A stretch of 64,000 nucleotides of DNA, taken from assembly GCF_007991335.1 (NCBI RefSeq), contig NZ_BJYD01000021.1, positions 62,001 through 126,000 on the forward strand, read 5' to 3'. The notes under the pieces were generated by a model, which saw nothing but the letters and a program-made list of their open reading frames with translations, searched no databases and had not been told where the DNA came from. The DNA comes from Halobacillus faecis (GTDB taxonomy: Bacteria; Bacillota; Bacilli; Bacillales; Halobacillaceae). A program made the translations under genes and the position numbers. The first letter of the stretch is position 1, and each line of letters begins with the position of its first letter. Positions 38,286 through 47,627 of the stretch are shown piece after piece.

Positions 38286-38314
38286 TCCGCCAGAGGGGAA
38301 AACCCTCTGACGGA
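38286..38314 (-). terminator. Terminator of miaB-ricA
   Basis: TCCG.CAGAGGG/CCCTCTG.CGGA, one mismatch, followed on the minus strand by TTTTTTTCG. Confidence 0.9.
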
Positions 38315-38324
38315 AGTGTATGCA

Positions 38325-38750
38325 TCAATGGCTGCAACCATGACTTGATTTATTAGAACCTGTTTCTCCTTGCAGAAGATCCCCACCTGTAGAACGGATC
38401 ACTTCATTAGTAACTTCACGTGAAATCGTATTTGAAACCATTTGAAGGATATCGTTAATGATGGTTTGAGAATCTTTGAATTCAGCAACAACCGGAATCT
38501 CATCCAGCTCATCTTGGAGACGATCGATTTCTTTTTCGATCTTTTGGAGAGCTTCGGTTTTTCCATAAGCTTGGAAGTTCACAGCCTGCTTTTGCAAAGC
38601 TTTGATTTTTTTAATATGAGATTGAACCTTTTGGTTATCATTCAGTTTCGCTTCCAGCTGTTTGAAACGATCGATCTCTTCTATATCAGCCATCATTTTA
38701 GCTAATTTCTTTGCTTCTTCTACAACTTCTTGTCTTGTATATTGTGCCAT
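38325..38750 (-). CDS. ricA: RicA (YmcA), Y-complex subunit
   Basis: RicA, with RicF and RicT, forms the Fe-S-containing Y-complex that guides RNase Y cleavage and influences biofilm, competence and sporulation. The 141-aa helical protein contains HIKKIKALQKQAVNFQAYGK and STGGDLLQGETGS. A single Cys three residues from the end (HGCSH) matches the conserved C-terminal Cys of B. subtilis YmcA. Its ATG directly abuts the miaB stop (TGA-ATG), so translation is coupled. RNase Y is encoded 6 kb away. Confidence 0.94.
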   Translation of the reverse strand: MAQYTRQEVVEEAKKLAKMMADIEEIDRFKQLEAKLNDNQKVQSHIKKIKALQKQAVNFQAYGKTEALQKIEKEIDRLQDELDEIPVVAEFKDSQTIINDILQMVSNTISREVTNEVIRSTGGDLLQGETGSNKSSHGCSH

Positions 38751-40322
38751 TCATTTCACCTCTGCGTTGATTTCTACTAATTCTCCATCAAGGGACCACG
38801 TTTTCGCTTTGGTCACCCTTACAGGGACAATTTGACCGATTGTAGACTCAGGAGCGCGGAAGTTGACCAACTTGTTCCGCTTCGTATACCCTGCTAAAAC
38901 ATCCGGGTTATTTTTACTTTCTCCTTCAACAAGCACGTCTACAATTTCACCTTCATATGCTTTCATGGCGTCTGCAGATTGCTGGTTGACAATTTTATTC
39001 AACCGCTGCAAACGGTCCTTCTTCTCTTCCATTGAAACGTTATCTTTCATTTTAGCTGCAGGTGTATTATCTCTTGGAGAATAAATAAACGTATAAGCAG
39101 CTTCAAAGCCGACTTCTTCTACAAGGGATAACGTATCCTGGAACTGCTCTTCCGTTTCATTCGGGAACCCAACGATGATATCTGTCGTAAGGGTGGCATC
39201 CGGCATAGCTACACGAATTTTGCGAACGAGTTCAAGATACTCTTCCCTCGAGTATTTACGACCCATGATTTTCAGTATATCACTATTCCCTGACTGGACG
39301 GGTAGATGGATGTGATCGAGCATATTACCACCTTTAGCAAGTACTTCAATCAAACGATCATCGAAGTCTCTTGGATGAGAAGTTGTAAAGCGGACTCTAG
39401 GAATATCTATACTCCGCAATTCATCCATCAAGTCTCCGAGTCCATAGGCCATATCCAAGTCTTTTCCATACGCATTTACGTTTTGTCCAAGGAGGGTGAT
39501 TTCCTTATACCCTTGAGCTGCTAGATGCCTCACTTCCTGGATGATGTCCTGAGGTAAACGGCTTCTTTCTTTACCTCTTGTATATGGAACGATACAGTAG
39601 GTACAGAATTTGTCGCAGCCATACATGATGTTCACCCACGCCTTGATTTTTCCTTTTCTTGACCTTGGAAGGTTTTCAATAATGTCACCTTCCTTCGACC
39701 ACACATCAATCACCATTTCTTTCCCGAACATCGCTTCTTTTACAAGCTGCGGGATTCTATGAATATTGTGTGTACCGAAAATAAGGTCGATGAATGGGTG
39801 TTTTTTAAGAATACGGTTTACGACAGATTCTTCCTGTGACATACACCCGCAGATGCCGATGATCAAGTTCGGATTTTCCATTTTCAAAGGCTTCAAGTGT
39901 CCAATTTCACCGAACACCTTGTTCTCTGCATTTTCGCGGATGGCACAGGTATTTAGTAGAATGATGTCCGCTTCTTTCGTATCTTTTGTCGGTTCATAAC
40001 CCATTTCTTCAAAAATCCCTGCCATGACTTCAGTATCATGTTCATTCATCTGGCACCCATATGTACGGATCAGATATTTTTTACCCTTGCCTGCTTGATC
40101 CATATCTTCAGGGATTTCGAAATCATAATGCACGTCAGTTTCTTTCCGTTTCCGGCGCTGTGCATCCCTCATGTTCGGGGGTTGGTATGTCGTTTCAAAG
40201 TATTTGACAAAATCTTCACTTGTTTTTTGTTTTAGTCGATTTAAGTTATCTTGTTCTGCTTTACCATCCGTCGTGGATGACTGACGAATTTGTGACATTT
40301 CCTTACGTTGCTGTTCGTTCAT
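38751..40322 (-). CDS. miaB: tRNA methylthiotransferase MiaB
   Basis: MiaB adds the 2-methylthio group to i6A37 of tRNA, downstream of MiaA. The 523-aa product has an N-terminal extension of about 80 residues (usual in Bacillus), the UPF0004 domain with three cysteines ([27 protein letters not shown]), the radical-SAM motif [12 protein letters not shown], and a C-terminal TRAM domain. ATG follows GAAAGGAG. Together with ricA it forms a unit. Confidence 0.96.
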   Translation of the reverse strand: MNEQQRKEMSQIRQSSTTDGKAEQDNLNRLKQKTSEDFVKYFETTYQPPNMRDAQRRKRKETDVHYDFEIPEDMDQAGKGKKYLIRTYGCQMNEHDTEVMAGIFEEMGYEPTKDTKEADIILLNTCAIRENAENKVFGEIGHLKPLKMENPNLIIGICGCMSQEESVVNRILKKHPFIDLIFGTHNIHRIPQLVKEAMFGKEMVIDVWSKEGDIIENLPRSRKGKIKAWVNIMYGCDKFCTYCIVPYTRGKERSRLPQDIIQEVRHLAAQGYKEITLLGQNVNAYGKDLDMAYGLGDLMDELRSIDIPRVRFTTSHPRDFDDRLIEVLAKGGNMLDHIHLPVQSGNSDILKIMGRKYSREEYLELVRKIRVAMPDATLTTDIIVGFPNETEEQFQDTLSLVEEVGFEAAYTFIYSPRDNTPAAKMKDNVSMEEKKDRLQRLNKIVNQQSADAMKAYEGEIVDVLVEGESKNNPDVLAGYTKRNKLVNFRAPESTIGQIVPVRVTKAKTWSLDGELVEINAEVK

Positions 40323-40434
40323 TATGATCTCCTTTCAAGCCGAACCTTCTAACTGTACCATTATATCAAGTTTTACATGATAAATTAAGCGTAAACATGA
40401 ATTCCCCGTTTTTTCATCTGTTTTCCAGTCATTT

Positions 40435-40464
40435 TATTCAACAATCGGGAGCGTTTGTTGAATA
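40435..40464. repeat. Inverted repeat in the miaB upstream region
   Basis: TATTCAACAA/TTGTTGAATA, 10 perfect pairs with a 10-nt loop, without a T-tract. It could be an operator or part of the miaB leader. Confidence 0.55.
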
Positions 40465-40490
40465 GAGAGGGATACTGTTTTATAAGAAAA

Positions 40491-40515
40491 AAGCCAGCTA
40501 TTTCATAGCTGGCTT
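40491..40515 (-). terminator. Terminator of tdh-kbl
   Basis: AAGCCAGCTAT/ATAGCTGGCTT, 11 perfect pairs with a 3-nt loop, followed on the minus strand by TTTTCTTATAAAA. Confidence 0.92.
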
Positions 40516-40523
40516 CTTTACTA

Positions 40524-41699
40524 TTATATAATCCCTAATTTTTTACCGACTTTTTCGAAAGCATCAAGAGCTTCTTGCAGTTCTTCTTTAGAATGTTCTG
40601 CTGTAACGATTGTTCGGACGCGACCTTTTCCGCGTTGAACTGTCGGGAAGACGATCCCTTGTGCGAATACGCCTTCTTCAAACAATTCATCAGAGAATTT
40701 ATGGGTAAGTGCGTCATCCCCAACCATTACAGGAGTTACCGGAGTTTCACTGATACCGGTATCAAATCCAAGAGCATTGAGACCGTCTTTGAAGAATTTT
40801 GTATTGTCCCAAAGTTTTTCGATCAGTTCTGGTTCTTCAAGCAATACATCAATCGCTGCATCATTCGCAGCCGTCACTGCTGGCGGGTGGGAAGTACTGA
40901 ACAAGAATGGACGTCCTTTGTGAATCAAGTAATCTCGAAGAGTTTTTGTACTTGCGACATACCCTCCAAGGACTCCAATCGCTTTACTGAGTGTTCCGAC
41001 TTGAATGTGGACACGACCATCCAGATTGAAATGATTGACCGTCCCGCGTCCGTTATCACCCAGAACCCCGCTCGCATGCGCATCGTCCACCATAATAAGA
41101 GCATCATATTTTTCAGCAAGTTCTACGATCTCCGGTAGCGGAGCGATATTACCATCCATGGAAAAGACGCCGTCAGTAACGATTAAACGTGTACGATAAT
41201 CGCCACTTTCTTTCAACGCTGATTCTAGTGACTCCATGTCGACATGTTTATATATTTTGCGATCTGCTTTTGTAAGACGAATCCCATCGATGATTGAGGC
41301 GTGGTTCAACTCATCAGAAATCACAACATCTTCTTTGCCTAGGATAGAAGAAAGAACTCCTTGGTTTGTCGTAAAGCCTGATTGAAACACTAACGCAGCT
41401 TCTGTATGTTTGAACTTCGCCAATTTCTCTTCAAAATCCTCATGCATTTTCAATGTACCTGCAATCGTACGAACAGAACCTGTTCCGACGCCATATTCTT
41501 CATTCGCTTTTTCTGCTGCTTCTTTCATCTTCGGGTGTGAGGTAAGCCCTAGATAGTTATTGGAAGAAAGTTGAATCACTTCTTTTCCTTTGATGGTCAC
41601 TTTGGAACCTTGTGCAGATTCCAATGGGATCAACGTACGGAACGTCCCTTCTTCCTGCATCTCGTTTAGTTCTTTTTGTAAGTATTCAAAGCCTTTCAT
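40524..41699 (-). CDS. kbl: Glycine C-acetyltransferase (2-amino-3-ketobutyrate CoA ligase)
   Basis: Kbl cleaves 2-amino-3-oxobutanoate with CoA to glycine and acetyl-CoA, the second step of threonine breakdown after Tdh. The product is 391 aa, PLP fold-type [14 protein letters not shown] is near residue 46, [16 protein letters not shown] near 204, and the PLP lysine in [13 protein letters not shown] near 241. ATG follows AAGGAGG. It follows tdh after 18 nt. Confidence 0.96.
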   Translation of the reverse strand: MKGFEYLQKELNEMQEEGTFRTLIPLESAQGSKVTIKGKEVIQLSSNNYLGLTSHPKMKEAAEKANEEYGVGTGSVRTIAGTLKMHEDFEEKLAKFKHTEAALVFQSGFTTNQGVLSSILGKEDVVISDELNHASIIDGIRLTKADRKIYKHVDMESLESALKESGDYRTRLIVTDGVFSMDGNIAPLPEIVELAEKYDALIMVDDAHASGVLGDNGRGTVNHFNLDGRVHIQVGTLSKAIGVLGGYVASTKTLRDYLIHKGRPFLFSTSHPPAVTAANDAAIDVLLEEPELIEKLWDNTKFFKDGLNALGFDTGISETPVTPVMVGDDALTHKFSDELFEEGVFAQGIVFPTVQRGKGRVRTIVTAEHSKEELQEALDAFEKVGKKLGII

Positions 41700-41717
41700 A
41701 AAACATCCTCCTTACAA

Positions 41718-42758
41718 TTATGGGTGTAAAACTACTTTTCCACATTGACCTTGATTCATCAAGTCAAAGCCCTTCTCGAATTCTTCAAGCTTTAGATGAT
41801 GGGTAATCAACGGGGTAACATCCACCTGTTGGGATTGAAGAAGTCTTGAAACCTGCTGCCACGTTTCATACATCTTTCTTCCAGTAATCCCTTGAACCTC
41901 TACGCCTTTAAATACGATATCATTCGTCACATCAAGGCTCACCCTCTTCGTAGGTAAACTCAGTATAGAAACACGGCCGCCATTTGTGATCATTTTAAAT
42001 CCTTGGTCCATCGCTACAGGATGTCCACTCATTTCACAAACAACGTCTACCCCATGCCCACTTGTTAACTCTTTTGCTTTTTCAACAGGATCGATTTCAC
42101 CAGAATGGATCACGGTTGTCGCTCCCATTTTCTCAGCAAGTTCAAGGCGGTATGGATTCAAATCAAAAGCAAGCACTTGAGATGCTCCAGCTGCCTTGGC
42201 TACACCTACAGCCATCAGACCAATAGGACCACATCCAATGATGGCTACTGATTTCCCTGCCACATCGCCATTCAAAACCGTATGTACAGCATTCCCCATC
42301 GGCTCTTGAATGGAAGCGATGTCTGTTGGCATTTCATCAGGGTTCTTCCATAAATTATCTGCCGGAAGAGCTACATATTCCGCAAAACATCCTTGCGTAT
42401 CTACACCAATAATTTTAGTGTTTTCACAAATGTGGAATTTACCCGTCAAGCATTGCGGACAGTGCCCACAAATAAGGTGAGTCTCTGCACTCACATAATC
42501 TCCTGTTTGGAAATTATGAACCTTACTTCCTAGTTCCACAATTTCCCCTGAGAATTCATGACCGAAAACATAAGGTGGTTTGACACGGCTTTCAGACCAC
42601 TCATCCCAATTATATATATGGACATCCGTTCCACAAATGGATGTCGCTTTCACACGGATTAATACTTCATCATCACGGATTTCCGGAATCTCAACTTCTT
42701 GCATCTGCGCTCCTGGGCCGCGGTGATGCTTAACGATCGCTTTCATCGTTCCATTCAC
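41718..42758 (-). CDS. tdh: L-threonine 3-dehydrogenase
   Basis: Tdh oxidises threonine to 2-amino-3-oxobutanoate with NAD+. The product is 346 aa, zinc-dependent medium-chain dehydrogenase. The catalytic Zn site is in SICGTDVHIYNWDEW and GHEFSG; the structural Zn cysteines are in CGHCPQCLTGKFHIC; the nucleotide loop is GCGPIGLMAVG. GTG at 42756-42758 is preferred (GGGAG 8 nt upstream); TTG at 42779 and ATG at 42746 are alternatives. First gene of the tdh-kbl unit. Confidence 0.95.
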   Translation of the reverse strand: MNGTMKAIVKHHRGPGAQMQEVEIPEIRDDEVLIRVKATSICGTDVHIYNWDEWSESRVKPPYVFGHEFSGEIVELGSKVHNFQTGDYVSAETHLICGHCPQCLTGKFHICENTKIIGVDTQGCFAEYVALPADNLWKNPDEMPTDIASIQEPMGNAVHTVLNGDVAGKSVAIIGCGPIGLMAVGVAKAAGASQVLAFDLNPYRLELAEKMGATTVIHSGEIDPVEKAKELTSGHGVDVVCEMSGHPVAMDQGFKMITNGGRVSILSLPTKRVSLDVTNDIVFKGVEVQGITGRKMYETWQQVSRLLQSQQVDVTPLITHHLKLEEFEKGFDLMNQGQCGKVVLHP

Positions 42759-43260
42759 AGTGAACACTCCCAACTTCAATAAATCATTGTTAAACCTCTT
42801 ATATAAACAATAGTAACATGTATTGAGAAAAACGCAAATCTAATTGTCCACTGGAAAAACACAAACGCTCACATCTTGCACTGCTCTCTTTACCTCTATT
42901 CATTCTCCCCACTGCTTTTATACCATCCCTCTATTTTGTAAGACATGATTTGAGATTATTTAAGAGTGGGATCAGGCTGGTCAACAGAAGGCAGATGTCT
43001 ATTTCATCACATATAAACCTTGATATAGCAAACAACGCTGCTTATCTCAACCAATGATTCTTGCACGAACCTTATCGTTGGAGATCCTTTTTGTATTAAC
43101 AAACGTAGTTTCGAAAAGGCTTCAAATAAAAAAGGCGTACTCACAATAGGGAGTACGCCTTTTTGCTCCATTCTATTTTTCTTTCATCCATAAGGATAAG
43201 GTATTTGCTAGCAAACCACTTAAGTACGCGAAACGTATAAAAACGCGTGGGTTAATAAGC
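42759..43260. other. tdh-spoVS intergenic region
   Basis: About 500 bp. Apart from the spoVS terminator at 43130-43165 I see no gene, clear promoter or structured RNA. The tdh promoter must lie near 42780-42850. Confidence 0.5.
43130..43165 (-). terminator. Hairpin terminator downstream of spoVS
   Basis: AAAAAGGCGTACTC/GAGTACGCCTTTTT, 14 perfect pairs; T-tracts on both strands. It is 95 nt past the spoVS stop. Confidence 0.88.
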
Positions 43261-43521
43261 TCATCGAGGTTCGACGATTAACTTAATCGCTGTTCGTTCC
43301 TCCTCGTCAATCATGATATCTGTAAATGCCGGGATGCAAATCAAGTCCATCCCACTCGGAGCAACAAACCCTCTTGCGATGGCTACGGCTTTCACAGCCT
43401 GATTCAATGCTCCGGCTCCAATCGCTTGAATTTCGGCTGTCCCGCGCTCTCGTACTACGTTGGCCAAGGCCCCTGCTACTGAATTAGGTACGGATTTGGC
43501 TGATACTTTTAAGACTTCCAT
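43261..43521 (-). CDS. spoVS: Stage V sporulation protein S
   Basis: An 86-aa Alba-fold protein, the same length as in B. subtilis, affecting sporulation and septum formation. EVLKVSAKSVPNSVAGALA and MDLICIPAFTDIMIDEEERT are diagnostic. ATG at 43519-43521 follows GAAGGAGGAG; the longer ORF from 43539 is rejected. A sigma-H-like promoter lies upstream. The order spoVS-ymdB-rny is conserved. Confidence 0.96.
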   Translation of the reverse strand: MEVLKVSAKSVPNSVAGALANVVRERGTAEIQAIGAGALNQAVKAVAIARGFVAPSGMDLICIPAFTDIMIDEEERTAIKLIVEPR

Positions 43522-43563
43522 TACTAGCTCCTCCTTCAATCACTATAGTTGTTCCATAACTAC

Positions 43564-43594
43564 TATATTCTTGGAGATGTAGGATATTACCTTT
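43564..43594 (-). promoter_or_regulatory. Putative sigma-H promoter of spoVS
   Basis: Minus strand: AAAGGTAATA (-35 region, 43585-43594), 14 nt, GAATATA (-10 region, 43564-43570), resembling RWAGGAWWT and GAAT. spoVS is sigma-H dependent in B. subtilis. Confidence 0.45.
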
Positions 43595-43629
43595 TCATTA
43601 TGAATGAATTTGTCGCAAAATTCAAATAA

Positions 43630-44427
43630 TCACTCAAAGAATGGATGGTCATCGTTAATTAAAATACGCTGGACTTTTGTAGATTTTCCTGTCTTATCAT
43701 CTACATCCACCAAGAAAGCACTCAGTTGTGCTCTTCCCTTTTTTGGAACTTCAAAACGTACGGGTAAGTTTGTTAGAAAACGCTTTAAAACCGCTTCACG
43801 CTCCATTCCAAGAATTCCGTCATAAGGGCCTGTCATCCCAACGTCAGAAATATAGCCCGTGCCTCCTGGAAGGATTCTTTCATCAGCTGTCTGGATATGG
43901 GTATGCGTCCCTACATTCACACTCACTCTACCATCTACATACCAGCCCATCGCCTGCTTTTCACTCGTTGCTTCCGCATGAAAATCCAGAAAAATGATAG
44001 ATGTTCTTTTCTTCGCTTCTTCTATCAGCTCATCAATCTTTCTGAACGGATCATCATTCGGGGATAAGAACGTACGTCCTTGCAAGTTAATAACAGCGAC
44101 CTCACCTTTGGGGGTTTTGACAAAAGTCATCCCTTTCCCTGGCGTACCCTCAGGAAAGTTGGCTGGACGGACGAGGTATTCCGCATCATCGATAAATTCA
44201 AAGATCTCTTTTTTATCCCATGCATGGTTCCCTAACGTTACGGCTTGGGCTCCTTTTTCAAGGAAGCGACGGTAAATTTTTTCAGTAATGCCTTTTCCGG
44301 ACGCTGCATTTTCACCATTCACTATAGCGACAGCAGGCTGATATTTCTGTTTGAGTTTCGGTAAGTATTCGTCAACCATTTCCCGCCCCGGTGAACCTAC
44401 AACATCACCAATAAATAAAATTCTCAT
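43630..44427 (-). CDS. ymdB: Metallophosphoesterase YmdB
   Basis: A 265-aa calcineurin-like phosphodiesterase with 2',3'-cyclic nucleotide activity in B. subtilis, needed there for biofilm gene expression. Metal ligands lie in FIGDVVGSPGR, IVNGENAASG, LGNHAWD, FLDFHAEATSEK and GTHTHIQTAD. ATG at 44427 has GAAGGAAGG upstream. It lies between rny and spoVS, separated from rny by a terminator. Confidence 0.95.
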   Translation of the reverse strand: MRILFIGDVVGSPGREMVDEYLPKLKQKYQPAVAIVNGENAASGKGITEKIYRRFLEKGAQAVTLGNHAWDKKEIFEFIDDAEYLVRPANFPEGTPGKGMTFVKTPKGEVAVINLQGRTFLSPNDDPFRKIDELIEEAKKRTSIIFLDFHAEATSEKQAMGWYVDGRVSVNVGTHTHIQTADERILPGGTGYISDVGMTGPYDGILGMEREAVLKRFLTNLPVRFEVPKKGRAQLSAFLVDVDDKTGKSTKVQRILINDDHPFFE

Positions 44428-44481
44428 ATAACAAAAACCTTCCTTCTACAATCGTTTCTTTATTGTACCCGTAAAAACAGA

Positions 44482-44510
44482 AATGAAGCGGCCCGGGAGG
44501 CCGCTTCATT
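44482..44510 (-). terminator. Terminator of rny
   Basis: AATGAAGCGGCC/GGCCGCTTCATT, 12 perfect pairs, 5-nt loop, followed on the minus strand by TCTGTTTTTAC. Confidence 0.9.
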
Positions 44511-44514
44511 CATT

Positions 44515-46077
44515 TTATTTCGCATACTCCACAGAGCGTGTTTCACGAATAACGGTAACTTTAATATGACCTGGATAATCGAGTTCTCCCTCGATTCGAT
44601 TTCGAATATCTCGTGCTAATCTTGTTGCTTCAAGATCATCAATTTCATCAGGACGAACCATGATGCGAACTTCGCGTCCAGCTTGGATCGCGAAAGATTT
44701 CTCTACGCCATCGTAAGACTCTGAAATCTCTTCCAGTTTTTCAAGACGTTTGATGTAATTCTCTAAGGTTTCACTTCTGGCTCCAGGACGTGCCGCGGAT
44801 AGAGCATCGGCAGCAGCAACAAGTACAGAAATGATTGAGGTCGGCTCTTCATCACCATGGTGGGATGCTACAGCATTAATGACCGTTTCGTTCTCTTTGT
44901 ACTTCATCGCCAGTTCTTTACCGATTTCCACGTGACTTCCTTCTACTTCATGGTCAATGGCTTTACCAATATCATGAAGCAGTCCTGCACGACGGGCCAG
45001 GGTTTCATCTTCTCCAAGTTCGGCAGCTAACAAACCGGATAGGTAAGCGACTTCCATTGAGTGTTTCAAGACGTTTTGTCCGTAACTAGTACGATACTTC
45101 AGACGTCCTAAGATTTTAATCAGATCTGGGTGGAGACCATGAACACCCACTTCAAAAGTGGTTTGCTCCCCAACTTCTCTGATGTAATCATCAACTTCTC
45201 GTCTGGACTTGTCCACCATCTCTTCGATACGAGCAGGGTGAATTCGTCCATCCTGCACCAACTTCTCAAGGGCCATTCTTGCTGTTTCTCGTCGAATTGG
45301 ATCAAACCCTGAAAGGATGACAGCCTCAGGGGTATCGTCAATAATCAAGTCAATACCTGTCAGTGTCTCTAAAGTACGAATGTTACGGCCTTCACGTCCA
45401 ATGATGCGGCCTTTCATTTCGTCATTAGGAAGGTTGACAACGGAAACGGTCGTTTCAGCTACATGATCAGCTGCACAACGCTGAAGGGCTAGAGAAAGAA
45501 TGCTTTTCGCTTTCTTATCCGCTTCTTCCTTCGCACGGTTTTCCGCTTCCTTAATCATAAGGGCTGACTCATGCGATACCTCTTGTTCGACGCGTTCTAA
45601 AATCATCTGCTTCGCCTGGTCTGATGTTAAGCTTGAGATGCGTTCAAGCTCCGTTTGTTGTTCTTGAAGCATAGCTTTCACTTTGCTTTCCATTTCTTCA
45701 ATTTGTTGTTGTCTCTCGGCAAGAGTCCCTTCTTTCTTTTCGAGTGAAAGATCACGTTGGTCAAGCGTTCCACTCTTACGATCAAGATTCTCTTCTTTCT
45801 GAGTTAAACGATTTTCAGTTTTCTGCAGTTCCATGCGGCGCTCACGGATTTCGTTCTCCGCTTCCTGGCGAAATTTCTGGTTCTCTTCTTTCGCTTCAAG
45901 AAGAGCTTCCTTCTTGGCTGATTCAGCGTTGCGATGACCTTCTTCCACAATCTGTTTCGCAAGGTCCTCAGCACTGGAAATTTTCGCTTCCGCAATCGAT
46001 TTCCGAATAAGATAACCAACAACAGAACCGATGATAAGGGCAAGCAAAATGAAGATGAGCGAGGATATTATATCCAT
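44515..46077 (-). CDS. rny: Ribonuclease Y
   Basis: RNase Y is the membrane-bound endonuclease that starts mRNA decay and processing. The product is 520 aa: an N-terminal membrane helix ([19 protein letters not shown]), a long Glu/Lys-rich coiled coil (about 30-200), a KH domain ([15 protein letters not shown]) and an HD domain ([18 protein letters not shown]). ATG follows AAGAGGAGGTG. Monocistronic with its own promoter and terminator. Confidence 0.97.
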   Translation of the reverse strand: MDIISSLIFILLALIIGSVVGYLIRKSIAEAKISSAEDLAKQIVEEGHRNAESAKKEALLEAKEENQKFRQEAENEIRERRMELQKTENRLTQKEENLDRKSGTLDQRDLSLEKKEGTLAERQQQIEEMESKVKAMLQEQQTELERISSLTSDQAKQMILERVEQEVSHESALMIKEAENRAKEEADKKAKSILSLALQRCAADHVAETTVSVVNLPNDEMKGRIIGREGRNIRTLETLTGIDLIIDDTPEAVILSGFDPIRRETARMALEKLVQDGRIHPARIEEMVDKSRREVDDYIREVGEQTTFEVGVHGLHPDLIKILGRLKYRTSYGQNVLKHSMEVAYLSGLLAAELGEDETLARRAGLLHDIGKAIDHEVEGSHVEIGKELAMKYKENETVINAVASHHGDEEPTSIISVLVAAADALSAARPGARSETLENYIKRLEKLEEISESYDGVEKSFAIQAGREVRIMVRPDEIDDLEATRLARDIRNRIEGELDYPGHIKVTVIRETRSVEYAK

Positions 46078-46190
46078 AATTTCACCTCCTCTTGCTATGA
46101 ACTTGGTCCGTTTGTCGGCAATTACAAACGTTTCATTTTCAGTTTCATTTGTTTAAGATAAGGGTATAAAGATGAAAATGATACACATTC

Positions 46191-46219
46191 ATTTTATGCT
46201 TGACTATACGGAATGTCAA
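46191..46219 (-). promoter_or_regulatory. sigma-A promoter of rny
   Basis: Minus strand: -35 TTGACA (46214-46219), 17-bp spacer, -10 TAAAAT (46191-46196). It gives a leader of about 110 nt. Confidence 0.8.
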
Positions 46220-46371
46220 GGAAACGCCCTATGTATCTGCTAACATATTCAAATATTTAAAAATGTCAGTCTATTAATCCCTTCTTTTCTACTCCCTACG
46301 GCTAAAGAAAAGATGCACTATAAGGAACAAAAACAGTCTTTGTGATGACTTAAAAAAATTAATTATATGTA

Positions 46372-46409
46372 AAAAAAGAGTATGAAACGATCGTTTCATA
46401 CTCTTTTTT
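46372..46409 (-). terminator. Terminator of recA (38-bp perfect palindrome)
   Basis: AAAAAAGAGTATGAAACGA followed by its exact reverse complement, centred on GATC. T-tracts on both strands. Confidence 0.93.
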
Positions 46410-46419
46410 ACTCGAACGA

Positions 46420-47463
46420 TTAAACGTCCAGCGTTTCCTGACTTTCTTTATTATTGGCATCTGCTGCTTCTTCATCTACTTCCATGCCATAATGGTCTCG
46501 AATCAATTTTTTCACTTCTTCATAGACCTCAACGTTTTCTTTAAGGAATTGCTTGGCATTCTCACGGCCCTGGCCGAGTCTATCATCCTTATACGAATAC
46601 CAGGAACCACTCTTCTGAATAAGGTCGAGATCTGTTCCGATATCAAGCAGCTCTCCTTCGCGAGAAATTCCTTCTCCATACATAATATCTACTTCTGCTT
46701 GTCTGAATGGAGGGGCCACTTTGTTTTTGACCACTTTCAAACGGGTTTTGTTTCCGACCATTTCGTTTCCTTGTTTCAAAGTCTCCGCACGACGGACTTC
46801 CAAACGAACAGAAGAATAGAACTTCAACGCACGTCCACCAGGGGTAGTTTCAGGGTTACCGAACATTACTCCCACTTTTTCACGAATTTGGTTAATAAAG
46901 ATGGCCGTCGTTTTCGATTTGTTGATGGCTCCAGAAAGCTTACGAAGCGCCTGAGACATCAAACGGGCCTGCAAACCGACGTGAGCGTCCCCCATTTCCC
47001 CTTCAATCTCAGCTTTTGGTACAAGTGCTGCTACAGAGTCGATGACAACCATATCAACTGCACCACTACGGACAAGAGCCTCTGCAATTTCAAGTGCCTG
47101 CTCTCCCGTATCCGGTTGAGATAGTAGAAGTTCTTCAATGTCTACGCCCAACGCTCTTGCATAGACAGGGTCTAAGGCATGTTCCGCATCGATGAAGGCC
47201 GCCTGGCCACCTTTTCTTTGAGCTTCAGCAATCGCGTGAAGCGCGACTGTTGTTTTACCAGAAGATTCTGGTCCATAAATTTCTACAATTCTACCACGTG
47301 GGTAGCCGCCAACTCCAAGGGCTACGTCAAGAGCAAGAGATCCACTCGGAACCGTGTTCACTTTCTGCTCAGCGCTTTCCCCCAGCTTCATAATGGAGCC
47401 TTTTCCGAATTGCTTTTCTATTTGACGCAATGCCATATCCAATGCTTGTTTACGATCGCTCAT
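46420..47463 (-). CDS. recA: Recombinase RecA
   Basis: RecA forms filaments on single-stranded DNA, drives strand exchange and triggers LexA self-cleavage. The product is 347 aa. Walker A is GPESSGKTT, Walker [10 protein letters not shown], loop 2 region [20 protein letters not shown], and the acidic C-terminal tail is [16 protein letters not shown] is preceded by GAAAGGCGG. It has its own promoter with a LexA box. Confidence 0.98.
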   Translation of the reverse strand: MSDRKQALDMALRQIEKQFGKGSIMKLGESAEQKVNTVPSGSLALDVALGVGGYPRGRIVEIYGPESSGKTTVALHAIAEAQRKGGQAAFIDAEHALDPVYARALGVDIEELLLSQPDTGEQALEIAEALVRSGAVDMVVIDSVAALVPKAEIEGEMGDAHVGLQARLMSQALRKLSGAINKSKTTAIFINQIREKVGVMFGNPETTPGGRALKFYSSVRLEVRRAETLKQGNEMVGNKTRLKVVKNKVAPPFRQAEVDIMYGEGISREGELLDIGTDLDLIQKSGSWYSYKDDRLGQGRENAKQFLKENVEVYEEVKKLIRDHYGMEVDEEAADANNKESQETLDV

Positions 47464-47493
47464 TATATACCGCCTTTCAAAATTTCTATCCCT

Positions 47494-47522
47494 ATCATAA
47501 CTTGTTTTTGATTGTTTGCCAA
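47494..47522 (-). promoter_or_regulatory. sigma-A promoter of recA
   Basis: Minus strand: -35 TTGGCA (47517-47522), 17-bp spacer, -10 TATGAT (47494-47499). Confidence 0.78.
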
Positions 47523-47530
47523 CTAAAAAG

Positions 47531-47544
47531 CGAATAAATGTTCC
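47531..47544. promoter_or_regulatory. LexA box of recA
   Basis: CGAATAAATGTTCC: 13 of 14 positions fit CGAACRNRYGTTYC. It lies 8 bp upstream of the -35. Confidence 0.72.
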
Positions 47545-47561
47545 CTTTTTTTATAAAGAAT

Positions 47562-47615
47562 AAAAGGTGCAATTTTTTATTTCCTCTACGTGAAATTATC
47601 AAAATTGCACCTTTT
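47562..47615 (-). terminator. Terminator of the cinA unit
   Basis: AAAAGGTGCAATTTT/AAAATTGCACCTTTT, 15 perfect pairs around a long loop (about 24 nt), followed on the minus strand by ATTCTTT. Confidence 0.8.
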
Positions 47616-47627
47616 CAGCAATGAAAA

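Larger units (their letters stand above)
46078..46419. other. rny-recA intergenic region
   Basis: Holds the rny promoter (46191-46219) and the recA terminator (46372-46409). The 150 bp between them show nothing recognisable. Confidence 0.6.

Noticed and set aside
40575-41138. 187-codon plus-strand ORF antisense to kbl
   Set aside because: Shadow frame of kbl without a ribosome site.
46492-47124. 210-codon plus-strand ORF antisense to recA
   Set aside because: Shadow of recA. No recognisable domain.
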